Of a DNA stretch of 64,000 nucleotides, positions 50,120 to 58,267 are shown one piece after another. Numbering within the stretch: the stretch's first letter is position 1; every line of letters starts with the position of its first letter. The stretch is from assembly GCF_013408535.1 (NCBI RefSeq), contig NZ_JACBZA010000001.1:1484850-1548849 (forward strand), read 5' to 3'. The DNA is from Actinopolymorpha cephalotaxi (GTDB taxonomy: Bacteria > Actinomycetota > Actinomycetes > Propionibacteriales > Actinopolymorphaceae). The notes beneath the pieces were generated by a model that made no database searches, had not been told where the DNA came from, and was given only the letters and a program-made list of their open reading frames with translations. Both the position numbers and the translations under genes were made by a program.

Positions 50120-50710
50120 ATGACCACCCTCACCCGCACTGTCGACGGCCTGGAACTCCCCGTCCCGGGCACGTACGCGATCGACGTCATGCACAGCAGC
50201 GTGGCGTTCCAGGTGAAGCACCTCGGCTTCTCGAAGGTGCGCGGACGTTTCACCGACTTCGAGGGAACGATCACCGTCGCCGAGGAACCACTGCACTCCT
50301 TCGTCGAGGTGACCATCCAGGCCGACAGTGTGGACACCGCCCAGGCACAGCGGGACGCGCACCTGCGGAGCACCGACTTCTTCGGCGTCGAGGACCATCC
50401 CACGTTCACTTTCTCCAGTACTGGCGTGGAGTTCGCCGGCGAGTCGCTGCAGATCCACGGTGACCTCACCATCCACGGTGACCTCACGATCCACGGCAAG
50501 ACCTGTCCGGTCATCCTCGACGCGGACTTCGACGGCGCCTGCCCGGATCCGATGGGCGACGCGACCCGCCCACGCATCGGATTCTCCGCAACCACGACCA
50601 TCGACCGGTACGAGTTCGGCATCACGTTCAACCAGCCGCTGGAGACCGGCGGACTGCTGCTGAGCAAGCTGATTCGCGTCGAACTCGACGTACAGGCGGT
50701 TCGTCAGTGA
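50120..50710 (+). CDS. YceI family protein
   Basis: A 196-residue lipocalin-like YceI protein that binds isoprenoid-type ligands; cytoplasmic here, no signal peptide. Seen: GTYAIDVMHSSVAFQVKHLGFSKVRGRFTDFEGTITVAE, HLRSTDFFGVEDHPTFTFSS, the LTIHGKTCPVILDADFDG strand and a closing FGITFNQPLETGGLLLSKLIRVELDV. One short strand is duplicated: IHGDLT occurs twice in a row from an 18-bp direct repeat. ATG 50120 has GGAGGCAGG upstream. Divergent from the SDR. Confidence 0.9.
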   Translation: MTTLTRTVDGLELPVPGTYAIDVMHSSVAFQVKHLGFSKVRGRFTDFEGTITVAEEPLHSFVEVTIQADSVDTAQAQRDAHLRSTDFFGVEDHPTFTFSSTGVEFAGESLQIHGDLTIHGDLTIHGKTCPVILDADFDGACPDPMGDATRPRIGFSATTTIDRYEFGITFNQPLETGGLLLSKLIRVELDVQAVRQ

Positions 50711-50737
50711 TCCTCCACTGCCCGTGCCGACGTGGCG

Positions 50738-51898
50738 TCAGCGCTTGGGCCACTGCCACGGCGGGTGGTCGAAACGTCCCTGCCCGTCGACCTGGGTCTC
50801 GCCGAGTTCCTTCACCAGTTCGATTCTCGTCGCCTTGCCGTCCCGGGTGAGCGCGTCGATCAGGGCACGTGAGTGGCTGACAACCACCACTTGCGTACGC
50901 TCCGCACCGGCCGCGATCAGGTCCGCCAGCGGCCGGATCAGCTCCGGGTGCAGGCTGGTCTCCGGCTCGTTGAGTACGAGCAAGGCGGGCAGTCGCGGGG
51001 ACAGCAGCGCGGCGGTCCACAGCAGGTAGCGCAGCGTCCCGTCGGACAGCTCGGCCGCGCCGAGGGACCGCAGCATCCCGGGCTGGTGCAGCCGCACCTC
51101 GAACCGCGTGCCCTCGACCCCGATCTCCACCCGGCTGCCGGGGAACGCGGTGTCGATCGAGGCGGCGAGCGCCGCCTCGTCGCCGATCTCCAGGATCGTT
51201 TGCAGCGCGGCGGCGAGATCGGCGCCGTCGGGGGCGAGTACCGGCGTACGGGTGCCGATCCGGACCTGCCTGGCCGGTGCCCCCTGATCCGTACGGATCT
51301 GGTCGTAGAACCGCCACGACCGCACCCGTTCGCGGAGCATCAGCAGCTCCGGCGCGCGCTGCGGATCGGTGTACTCGCTGAGCATGCTGTCGAAAGGCCC
51401 CACCGAGTCAGGGAAGGTCGACCACGAGCGGCCGTCACGGATCTTCAGCATGGTGCCGGCCCGCTCCGCCAGCAGGGCCGCCGGCCGCAGGACAGGTCCG
51501 GACCACACCGCCTCCCGCTTCACCAGCGGGTCCAGCTGGAACGCCGACCGGGCGGGCTGCGGCAGTCCGAAGTCGATCGCGTATCCGAAGTCGTCGTCGG
51601 CGAAACCCAGGCGCAGGGCGACCGGCTGGCGGCGTACCGTTCCTTGCACCGGATGCTCGCCCGCACGCACCGACCTGCCAATCGTCTCCGGCCCGGCCCA
51701 CAGCGTCGAGGGAAGCCCACCCTCCCGGGCCAGCGCGGCCACGGCGCCGTTGCGAGCGGAGTCCGCCAGCAGCCGCAGCGCGCGGTAAAGGCTGGACTTG
51801 CCGGTGCCGTTCGCCCCGGTCACCACGGTCAGCTGGTCGAGTTCGACGATCAGGCTGCGCAGCGACCGGTAGTTCTCCACGGCCAGACAGCGAATCAC
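50738..51898 (-). CDS. AAA family ATPase (RecF/OLD-like, AAA_21)
   Basis: A 386-residue SMC/RecF-type ATPase. Seen: N-terminal ENYRSLRSLIVELDQLTVVTGANGTGKSSLYRALRLL (Walker A GANGTGKSS), a divergent middle, the ABC-like signature region ELSDGTLRYLLWTAALLS, Walker B LLVLNEPETSLHPELIRPLADLI and the switch His in VVVVSHSRALIDAL. No TOPRIM or HNH domain, and no partner nuclease next to it, so function is open (DNA metabolism or defence-like). GTG 51898 begins directly at the first strand; the frame stays open to 51973. Confidence 0.85.
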   Translation of the reverse strand: MIRCLAVENYRSLRSLIVELDQLTVVTGANGTGKSSLYRALRLLADSARNGAVAALAREGGLPSTLWAGPETIGRSVRAGEHPVQGTVRRQPVALRLGFADDDFGYAIDFGLPQPARSAFQLDPLVKREAVWSGPVLRPAALLAERAGTMLKIRDGRSWSTFPDSVGPFDSMLSEYTDPQRAPELLMLRERVRSWRFYDQIRTDQGAPARQVRIGTRTPVLAPDGADLAAALQTILEIGDEAALAASIDTAFPGSRVEIGVEGTRFEVRLHQPGMLRSLGAAELSDGTLRYLLWTAALLSPRLPALLVLNEPETSLHPELIRPLADLIAAGAERTQVVVVSHSRALIDALTRDGKATRIELVKELGETQVDGQGRFDHPPWQWPKR

Positions 51899-52015
51899 CT
51901 CGGCTACGCTACCCAGCCGATTGCCCTTGCGACAATCAGATGTCCTGCTCGAGCCGATACCGCAGGGTTCCAAGATTCACTGCTGGACGCTTGCCGAACG
52001 GACCGCCTCCTTGCA

Positions 52016-52468
52016 CTACGGGGTGAGCGGGATCCGCTTCGTCATCACGCCTGTCCGCTGAGCGGCTCGGAACCCGCGGTGCTGGTAGAACCTGTGGGCG
52101 GCACCGTTCTGCTCGGTGAGGAGGTAGATCTGCTCCACGTCGCCCAAATGTGCCTCCAGCGCGCCGAGTAGTGCGGTGCCGGCGCCCTTCCGTTGCAGGT
52201 CCGCACGCACGCACATCTCCTGTAGCAGAAAGTGCCGCCCGGTGAACCACTGCTCGGTGTGTCCGATCGCGAACCCGCCGAGTTCGGCACCGTCCACAAG
52301 GGTCACCCCGACAAAGCCCGGCGTCCCCACGACATCCGCAAGGCGCGCTCGGGCAGACGCCTCACTCCAGCTGTCGTTCCATGGCGCGGCGTTGAACACG
52401 GCGACGAACAGACGAGCAGCGGTGTCGAGGTGCTCGGCTTCGAAGGCGTCGATGATCTGGTCGGACAT
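52016..52468 (-). CDS. GNAT family N-acetyltransferase
   Basis: A 150-residue acetyltransferase. Seen: AAPWNDSWSEASARARLADVVGTPGFVGVTLVDG, the EMCVRADLQRKGAGTALLGALEAHL strand and acetyl-CoA loop (Q-R-K-G-A-G), and LLTEQNGAAHRFYQHRGFRAAQRTGVMTKRI. It looks like a full aminoglycoside-type small GNAT. ATG 52468 (MSDQ) and ATG 52480 are both possible. Divergent from the next GNAT. Substrate unknown. Confidence 0.88.
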   Translation of the reverse strand: MSDQIIDAFEAEHLDTAARLFVAVFNAAPWNDSWSEASARARLADVVGTPGFVGVTLVDGAELGGFAIGHTEQWFTGRHFLLQEMCVRADLQRKGAGTALLGALEAHLGDVEQIYLLTEQNGAAHRFYQHRGFRAAQRTGVMTKRIPLTP

Positions 52469-52560
52469 GCCGACCAGCATCCCAGGGTCGCCAGCGTCGG
52501 TGACTTCCCTCCTCGACGGTCCTAGAGTGCTCGGATCGCGACGATGAAGGGGCCACGAAC

Positions 52561-53154
52561 TTGGACGCCGAAGTGACGCGCTCTCCACTCGGGCCCTTCG
52601 TTGTTCGAAAGGCCGTTCGCGGTGATGCGACCGCGATCGGGGAGGTCCATGCCGCTGCGTGGGTGACCGGCTTTGCCCATCTGTTCGACCGTGACTATCT
52701 GGCCGCCGCTGCCAGTCGACGGCGAGGCATGTGGAGCGGCCTGTTCGACGATCCGAGGATGCGGGACACGACCGTGCTTGTGGCCGAGGACGGTAGCCGG
52801 TCGGTTGGGTTCGCCCACTTCGGACCCGCCGGTGGCTGGAGCGACGACAAAGGGCTTTCCACCACCCTGGGTGAGGTGTACGGGTTCTACGCGCATCCGA
52901 CGGCATGGGGGAGCGGCGTGGCCGCGTTGCTCATGTCCCATGCGTGGATCGGTCTCGCTGAGCAGTCGTTCGGCAACGTGTGTCTGTGGACGCTCGAGGG
53001 CGCCGCTCGCGCTCGCCGGTTCTACGGCAAGGCAGGATTCCGCGGGACCGGCAACGCCAGGGTCCACGACTTCGGTGGTGGAAGACAGCTTCGTGAGGTC
53101 GAGTACCAACGCTCGCTCATCGGGATCCACGAGGATCGCCATGAGGTGCACTGA
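52561..53154 (+). CDS. GNAT family N-acetyltransferase
   Basis: A 197-residue acetyltransferase. Seen: VRKAVRGDATAIGEVHAAAWVTGFAHLFDRDYL at the N-terminus, YGFYAHPTAWGSGVAALLMSHAW (acetyl-CoA loop with a degenerate WGSG), and CLWTLEGAARARRFYGKAGF near the end. TTG 52561 has GAAGGGG 8 nt upstream. First gene of a tightly packed set: its end overlaps the DUF402 gene by 14 bp. Confidence 0.85.
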   Translation: MDAEVTRSPLGPFVVRKAVRGDATAIGEVHAAAWVTGFAHLFDRDYLAAAASRRRGMWSGLFDDPRMRDTTVLVAEDGSRSVGFAHFGPAGGWSDDKGLSTTLGEVYGFYAHPTAWGSGVAALLMSHAWIGLAEQSFGNVCLWTLEGAARARRFYGKAGFRGTGNARVHDFGGGRQLREVEYQRSLIGIHEDRHEVH

Positions 53155-53824
53155 CCGCGCGTTCGCGACGGGCAGCACCGTCGTACGCCGTGACGTCCTC
53201 CGCGGCAAGGTGTGGACCGCTACACCGTTCCGGGTCGTGAGCGACACCCGCGACCTCCTCGCAGTCGCCATCTGGCCCGGAGTGAGCAGACTCGCGCCCA
53301 CCCACCAGCCGGCGCTGTCGTCCTCGCGGCGAGAGGAGATCGTTCGCGACGTCGCGCTACCGAACCTGGTCAACGGCAAGTGGGAGTTGACAGCCTTGAC
53401 CTGGCAGACCCACACGAAGCTCACCCTCGTGGAGCCGGGCACTTACTTCGGCGTGGACCTCTTCTTCGGTGCTGCCGGTGAGTTGGTGATTTCGTACGTC
53501 AACTTCCAGCGTCCCTTCCGGCGTACGCCGATCGGCGTCGACACCTTCGACCTCCTGCTGGATCTGGTGATCGAGCCGGACGGGACATGCCTGTGGAAGG
53601 ACGAACTCGAGGACGACCAGGGACGCCGGCTCGACATTGTGACCGAGGACGAGCACCGCCACGTGCAGGAGGCACGCGAGCAGGCGCTTGCGCTGCTCGA
53701 CCAGCGCTCCTGGCCGTTCGACGAACGCTGGCACTCATGGCGCCGCGAGACCCGCTGGGAGCTACCGACCCTGCCTGTCAACGCAACGGCCGTTCCAACG
53801 GAGTGGAGTGAGCTGGGTGACTGA
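53141..53824 (+). CDS. DUF402 domain-containing protein
   Basis: A 227-residue protein of the DUF402/FomD-like family; some members are nucleotide diphosphatases or act on acyl-phosphonate nucleotides. Seen: VRRDVLRGKVWTATPFRVVSDTRDLLAVAIWPG, LTLVEPGTYFGVDLFFGAAGELVISYVNFQRPFRRTPIGVDTFDLLLDLVIEPDGTCLWKDELE and the ending WPFDERWHSWRRETRWELPTLP. The Asp/Glu cluster around FDLLLDLVIEPDG can bind divalent metal. ATG 53141 lies inside the preceding GNAT, and the next GNAT starts before its stop, so three genes are translationally coupled. Confidence 0.85.
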   Translation: MRCTDRAFATGSTVVRRDVLRGKVWTATPFRVVSDTRDLLAVAIWPGVSRLAPTHQPALSSSRREEIVRDVALPNLVNGKWELTALTWQTHTKLTLVEPGTYFGVDLFFGAAGELVISYVNFQRPFRRTPIGVDTFDLLLDLVIEPDGTCLWKDELEDDQGRRLDIVTEDEHRHVQEAREQALALLDQRSWPFDERWHSWRRETRWELPTLPVNATAVPTEWSELGD

Positions 53825-54395
53825 CATCTTCGACTTCTCGACATTTCCCACGCTGACGGGCAAGGGGGTGGTGCTACGGGAGTTCCAGCCCGAGGACGCC
53901 GCCGATCTGTTCGTCTGGCGTAGCGATCCGGAGGTTCAGCGATACAACTCCGAGCCGATGTGGGATGTGCGGCAGGCCTCGCAACTGATCGAGGAACTGC
54001 GAGCCGAGTACGCCGCGCGGAAGGGCATCCACTGGGCAGTCACGCTTTCCGGTGACGGCCGCGCCGTCGGACTCTTCGGGTTCGTCTCCTGGCAGAGGTT
54101 CCATCATCGAGCAGAGGTCGGCTACGACCTTCGCCGGGACTACTGGGGACGTGGGATCGCAAGCGAGGCGCTCGGCGCGATACTCCGGTTCGGGTTCACC
54201 ACGATGCAGCTCAACCGCGTGGAGGCACAGACGATCGCCGACAACCACGGCTCGGTACGCCTCCTCCAACGAGTTGGCTTCCAGCGTGAGGGCCTGCGCC
54301 GGGCGTACTCCCTGGAGGACGACGGCACGTACCACGACGGGGCCATCTACGGCCTACTCCGGCGTGACTACGATTCGGCCGGCCATGAGGTGTGA
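53817..54395 (+). CDS. GNAT acetyltransferase, RimJ/RimL type
   Basis: A 192-residue acetyltransferase resembling ribosomal-protein N-acetylases. Seen: GVVLREFQPEDAADLFVWRSDPEVQRYNSEPMW, GRAVGLFGFVSWQRFHHRAEVGYDLRRDYWGRGIASEALGAILRFGF (loop R-R-D-Y-W-G-R-G-I-A), and AQTIADNHGSVRLLQRVGFQREGLRRAYSLEDDGTYHDGAIYGLLRRDY. GTG 53817 overlaps the DUF402 stop. Its TGA at 54393-54395 is followed in the same frame, with no start codon, by a methyltransferase (see next entry). Confidence 0.9.
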   Translation: MTDIFDFSTFPTLTGKGVVLREFQPEDAADLFVWRSDPEVQRYNSEPMWDVRQASQLIEELRAEYAARKGIHWAVTLSGDGRAVGLFGFVSWQRFHHRAEVGYDLRRDYWGRGIASEALGAILRFGFTTMQLNRVEAQTIADNHGSVRLLQRVGFQREGLRRAYSLEDDGTYHDGAIYGLLRRDYDSAGHEV

Positions 54396-54998
54396 AGCAT
54401 CGGTGACTGCCAGGACCAGCGGATACTCGACGTCGGCTGTGGTGCCGGCCACTACGCCGCCGAACTCACCGCGCGTGGAGCTTCGGTAGTCGGCATCGAG
54501 GGAAGTCCGCGACTTCTCGAACATGCCGCCAACCGGCTCGAAGGGCGGGCCGAACTCCGTCAGCACGACCTCGAGACGCCGTTGGCATTCGCCGATGACG
54601 CGAGCTTCGACGGAGCCGTCATGGCATTGGTTATTCACTACGTCGACGCACGCGACCAGTTGCTCGCCGAGCTCGCCCGCGTCGTACGACCAGGCGGCTG
54701 GCTGGTGGTGTCCACGATGCATCCGACCGCCGACTGGAACCGCTTCGGTGGTTCGTACTACGCGGTCGAGAAGGTCGATAGACCTGTGGCGAAAGGGCGT
54801 TGGCGTACGCACTACTGGCGTATGCCGCTGGAGACGTTCCTCGGCGAACTCCTCGGCGCCGGGTTCGTGCTGGAGCGCCTTGTCGAACCTCGCCCCGTAC
54901 CGGAGCTACAGAAGCTCGATCCCGAAGCACACGACAAGCTGCACACCGCTCCCTGCTTCCTCTCCGTCAGGCTGCGACGAGGACCGAACGCGGGGTAG
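54396..54998 (+). pseudogene. class I SAM methyltransferase lacking its start (truncated)
   Basis: 200 codons continuing in the frame of the upstream GNAT after its TGA. Seen: motif I RILDVGCGAGHYAAEL, DLETPLAFADDASFDGAVMALVIHY, and a complete C-terminal half with VVRPGGWLVVSTMHPTADWNRFGGSYYAVE, RMPLETFLGELLGAGF and VEPRPVPELQKLDPE. The usual 40-50 residues before motif I are missing and no ATG/GTG/TTG precedes motif I in frame; the first is TTG 54582, beyond it. Most likely a deletion fused its middle to the GNAT 3' end, leaving a non-functional remnant; stop-codon readthrough is the alternative. Confidence 0.7.
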
Positions 54999-55013
54999 CG
55001 CTAGCCTGCGCAG

Positions 55014-55379
55014 GTGCTCCGGAAGATCATGATCGCGACGGTAGTCGCGTTCCTGGCGGTCGCGGTCGTGTTCGTCGCGCCGGTGATCTGGCTGGCTGTC
55101 GACGAGGCGGCTGTGCCACCGCGCTCGGATGTTCCCGCGCTGCCTACTGGCGTGCGGGTCGTCGACGAACAGGTGCAGTGCGGTTCCGGTGGCTGCTGGC
55201 GCGAACTGACCCTGGCCGGGCCTGCGAACGAGTCCCCGACAGAGATCGCAGCCAGCCTCGGCCTGCGGCGGGAGACGTGCAGCCCTCGCAGCCTGGTCGA
55301 CAGACGAGAAGTCTGCAGGGGTGTCAACGTGACCGGCGGGAACGTCCGCCTGTACGTCAAGTTCCACCGCCCGCTCTAG
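55014..55379 (+). CDS. membrane-anchored hypothetical protein
   Basis: A 121-residue protein with an N-terminal helix IMIATVVAFLAVAVVFVAPVIWLAV (about residues 5-29), then an exported domain with four Cys (CGSGGC, RETCSP, REVCRG) that could form two disulfides. Family not recognised. TAGCCT ends 6 nt before GTG 55014, suggesting a leaderless transcript. It overlaps the convergent P-loop kinase gene by 4 bp. Confidence 0.65.
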   Translation: MLRKIMIATVVAFLAVAVVFVAPVIWLAVDEAAVPPRSDVPALPTGVRVVDEQVQCGSGGCWRELTLAGPANESPTEIAASLGLRRETCSPRSLVDRREVCRGVNVTGGNVRLYVKFHRPL

Positions 55380-55897
55380 CGGCACGCTGTTGAGCGTCGC
55401 TCCAGTCCTGCCAGCCATCGACGTACCTGCCGGCGGCTGGTGAGCGTGACGATCTCGGCATGGCCGGCGAGATCGTCAAGCTTCTTCAGCACACGTGGCC
55501 GCATCCTTCGCCGGTACGTCGCGACGTAGCGCAGGAAGTCCAGGTCGACGCGGTTGAACACCCCGTGGGTTCGGTTCTGCCCGTGACCGTGCGCGGCCTG
55601 GCGAGTGAGGACACCCCAGAAGCATTCACGAGTGGGGAGATCAAGGAAGATCACCGCGTCGCACGCTGGAAGCCGTACGTGCAACGTCGAGTTGTAGTTA
55701 CCGTCGATGACCCAGGTCGGGCTCCGGACCAGGTCACGTTGGGCCGCCTCGAACTCCTCCGTGGGCAGTCGATTCCATGCCTCGTCGTAGAAGACGACAT
55801 CCAGATGGGTAACCGGCGCACCGAGTAACTGCCCGAGCTGCCGGGCGACGTGGGACTTTCCACTTCCTCCGCAGCCGATCACCGCAACTCTCCTCAC
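55376..55897 (-). CDS. P-loop kinase-like ATPase (FlaR/topology-modulation type)
   Basis: A 173-residue small P-loop protein related to shikimate/adenylate-kinase-like 'DNA topology modulation' proteins. Seen: VAVIGCGGSGKSHVARQLGQLLG (Walker A GCGGSGKS, residues 8-15), THLDVVFYDEAWNRLPTEEF, WVIDGNYNSTLHVRLPACDAVIFLDLPTRECFWGVLTR, and an Arg-rich lid (VATYRRRMRPRVLKKL). Substrate unknown. GTG 55897 starts two residues before the first strand; no strong ribosome site. Confidence 0.82.
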   Translation of the reverse strand: MRRVAVIGCGGSGKSHVARQLGQLLGAPVTHLDVVFYDEAWNRLPTEEFEAAQRDLVRSPTWVIDGNYNSTLHVRLPACDAVIFLDLPTRECFWGVLTRQAAHGHGQNRTHGVFNRVDLDFLRYVATYRRRMRPRVLKKLDDLAGHAEIVTLTSRRQVRRWLAGLERRSTACR

Positions 55898-56085
55898 GAC
55901 TCGGCCCGGGCTCGGCCGGTCACCCACACCAACGTCACGGACGAAGCGTCGCACGATGTACGTCGACCAGCGCAGCTGTCCCCGTCAGGCGAACCGGTCA
56001 CCGCCCGCAAATCTCTCTCCACAGGAGGTCGTGCGGACCCCATAATCAGTCGAACGAAGCGGGGACGAGTACGGGGGAGACGTGC

Positions 56086-56493
56086 ATGAGGGGACATCGG
56101 TGCTTCACCGCCCTGACGGCGGCCTTGTTGCTGACTGTGGCGGCCACGGCCTGTTCGGCACAGCGAGAGGCCGACCTGGAGGAGGTTCTCGGAATCCCGC
56201 CGGGAGTCAACTACATCGTCGAACCCTTCCGCCACACCGGCGACCACACGCTGTCGTTCACCCCACCCACCGAGGTCTTCAGCGTTGCTTTCGTTTGCAG
56301 GGGAGGTGGGCATTACCGCATCTTTCCCGAAGGAGACGAGAGGTCGAGGCTGTACACGTGCGACGGCGGTCAATTCAGTGGGGCGTACCCCACCGATGGC
56401 GGTCCGCAGACTCTCCGGATCGACGTGGAGCCCGACGCGACCTGGCAGCTGGCGGTGGTCGAGGACGACCCGTTGGTTGCGAAGTTCCACTAG
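56086..56493 (+). CDS. putative lipoprotein
   Basis: A 135-residue secreted protein with a signal peptide (ALTAALLLTVAATACSA, lipobox-like ATAC with Cys at about 23) and a small beta-rich domain (LSFTPPTEVFSVAFVCRGGGHYRIFPEGDERSRLYTCDGG with two further Cys, likely a disulfide). Family not recognised. ATG 56086 has GGGGGAG upstream. A hairpin follows its stop. Confidence 0.7.
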   Translation: MRGHRCFTALTAALLLTVAATACSAQREADLEEVLGIPPGVNYIVEPFRHTGDHTLSFTPPTEVFSVAFVCRGGGHYRIFPEGDERSRLYTCDGGQFSGAYPTDGGPQTLRIDVEPDATWQLAVVEDDPLVAKFH

Positions 56494-56513
56494 CCCCCGG
56501 GGGAGTTCCTCCG

Positions 56514-56536
56514 CTCGGCGCCGGAAGCGCCGCGAG
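56514..56536 (+). terminator. hairpin downstream of the lipoprotein gene
   Basis: CTCGGCGC (56514-56521), CGGAA loop, GCGCCG-c-GAG (56527-56536), 20 bp past the stop. Probable terminator; no U-tract. Confidence 0.5.
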
Positions 56537-56739
56537 CTTGCCGGCCCGGCATTCGTCGGCGCGGCAGGTGATCCTTGTCCGGGGGTGACGATGGCGATGC
56601 GCGCCCCTGGCCAGGCCCTCAAGCGCGGATTGTCGGCATTGGTGCCTCTGAGCTCATTGGGCAGCTTGTCCGCCTTTGCGCCGACGGTTGCGCAACGACG
56701 ATCAAACGCGGCGGGCTCCGGCACCGGCAGGATGAGGGC

Positions 56740-57654
56740 ATGCCAGCAGCAGCAGACCACTTCCTCGGGTTCGTCGACGTCCTCGCGTCGGTGCTCGACG
56801 ACCACGACGCCACCGCAGCTGACCTGGCCGCACGCCTGCACCTGTCCCGGTTCCACCTCGACCGGATCGTGTCCTCGGCGGGCGGGGAACCTCCGGCCGC
56901 CCTGCGCCGCCGGGTACTGCTCGAGCGGGCGGCGTACCGCCTGCTGTCCACCCAACTGACCATTCTCGACATCGCGATCGAGGCCGGCTACGGCTCACAC
57001 GAGGCGTTCACGCGGGCCTTCACCCGGGCCTACGGGGTGGGACCGGACCGGTACCGGACCCGGCCCACGCGGCTACGCCTCGACGGGCCGAGCAGCGTGC
57101 ACTTCCACCCACCCGGCAGCCTTCGGCTGCCTGCCCAGAAGAAGGTGACCTCGATGGACCTGCTGACCAAGATGGTCGAGCACCACATCTGGCTCGTCGG
57201 CGAGATGGTCGAACGCGCCGCCCGGCTCGACGACGAGCGGCTCGACGCCGTGATCGAACTGTCGGTCGACGAGGACCGGCAGACGATCCGATCCCTGCTG
57301 TCGCGCCTCGTGGGGCAGATGGGCATGTGGAACGCGGCGATAGCCAACCGGCCCTATGACTGGTCGGTCGAGGAGCACGAAGCGGTGGACTCGCTGCGCA
57401 GCCGGCTTGCCGAGGAAGGCCCGACCTTCCTGGCGCACGTAGTCGGGACCGCCGGGCAAGGCCGGCTTGACGACACGTTCGTCGACGCGCTGTGCGAGCC
57501 GGCCGAGGTGTTCACCTACGGCGGGATGATCGCCCACGTCCTGACCTTCGCCGCCCACCGGCGCACGCTGGTCGCGCTGGCACTGGACGCGGCGGGCATC
57601 TCCGACCTCGGCTGGGGTGACCCGATGCGCTGGGTCGCGCAAGGCGCCACCTAG
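56740..57654 (+). CDS. AraC-type HTH and DinB-fold fusion protein
   Basis: A 304-residue protein with an N-terminal AraC/XylS DNA-binding domain (DHDATAADLAARLHLSRFHLDRIVSSAGGEPPAALRRRVLLERAAYRLLSTQLTILDIAIEAGYGSHEAFTRAFTRAYGVGPDRYR, two HTH motifs, residues 20-110) joined to a DinB-like four-helix domain (MDLLTKMVEHHIWLVGEMVERAARL to the end) with a candidate metal His in VEHHIW and HVLTFAAHRR. The reversed order, DNA-binding first, suggests the DinB part senses a ligand or thiol. ATG 56740 has AGGATGAGGG upstream. Target unknown. Confidence 0.85.
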   Translation: MPAAADHFLGFVDVLASVLDDHDATAADLAARLHLSRFHLDRIVSSAGGEPPAALRRRVLLERAAYRLLSTQLTILDIAIEAGYGSHEAFTRAFTRAYGVGPDRYRTRPTRLRLDGPSSVHFHPPGSLRLPAQKKVTSMDLLTKMVEHHIWLVGEMVERAARLDDERLDAVIELSVDEDRQTIRSLLSRLVGQMGMWNAAIANRPYDWSVEEHEAVDSLRSRLAEEGPTFLAHVVGTAGQGRLDDTFVDALCEPAEVFTYGGMIAHVLTFAAHRRTLVALALDAAGISDLGWGDPMRWVAQGAT

Positions 57655-57691
57655 CCTGTTCGCCGGCCGGCGTGGACGACGAACATAGCGC

Positions 57692-58267
57692 TCACATCCC
57701 GGACGTGATGGGGCACCGACGCAGCAGGCGTATGTCGTCAATGCTGCGCCGCTCTCGACTCGACCCGTTGTCGCTGGCTCTGCCAATCGCGGTCATGCTC
57801 ACGATGGCCCATCCCGCCGGGACGCGGAGATCGTCAGTCAACTTCTCGAGGTCGAACGCTCGGAACTGTCGACAGGACAGGCCCATAGTCGTTGCCTGGA
57901 TCGTCATGTGGGCGACTGCTTGCCCAAGGTCGTAGTCGGCGAACTCCGAGTACGGCCAGTCCGTTCCTTCCACCTGGCGATGCGCGAGGTTGACCACGAG
58001 CGCACTCGCTGACGGCGCCCATCGGGCCGAACTTGGAGCCAGCCGCGCCACGAGACCGTCATGGCCCGACGTGCTGCGGCGCAGGAAGTGGAACATCCAC
58101 GGCTGTGAGTTGCCGGCCGATGGTGCCCATCGAGCCGCCTCCAGCAGTATGTCCTCAGCAGCATCTGTCAGGCGGTGCGCAGGGTCGAAGACCAGGGGAC
58201 TGAATCGGGCTGCGAGCGCCGGATGTAACCGTGGCCTCTGCTGGGAGTAGTCACCGTCGTCGGTGTC
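57692..58267 (-). pseudogene. nitroreductase family protein with disrupted start
   Basis: Frame open for 191 codons and clearly nitroreductase-like: HPALAARFSPLVFDPAHRLTDAAEDILLEAARWAPSAGNSQPWMFHF, then APSSARWAPSASALVVNLAHRQVEGTDWPYSEFADYDLGQAVAHMTIQATTMGL and GWAIVSMTAIGR. No ATG, GTG or TTG precedes the first conserved block in frame; the first is the ATG at 58096, after the SAGNSQPW flavin-site motif. A GTG at about 58251 in another frame would need a one-base shift. Start loss by frameshift or deletion is likely. Confidence 0.65.
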
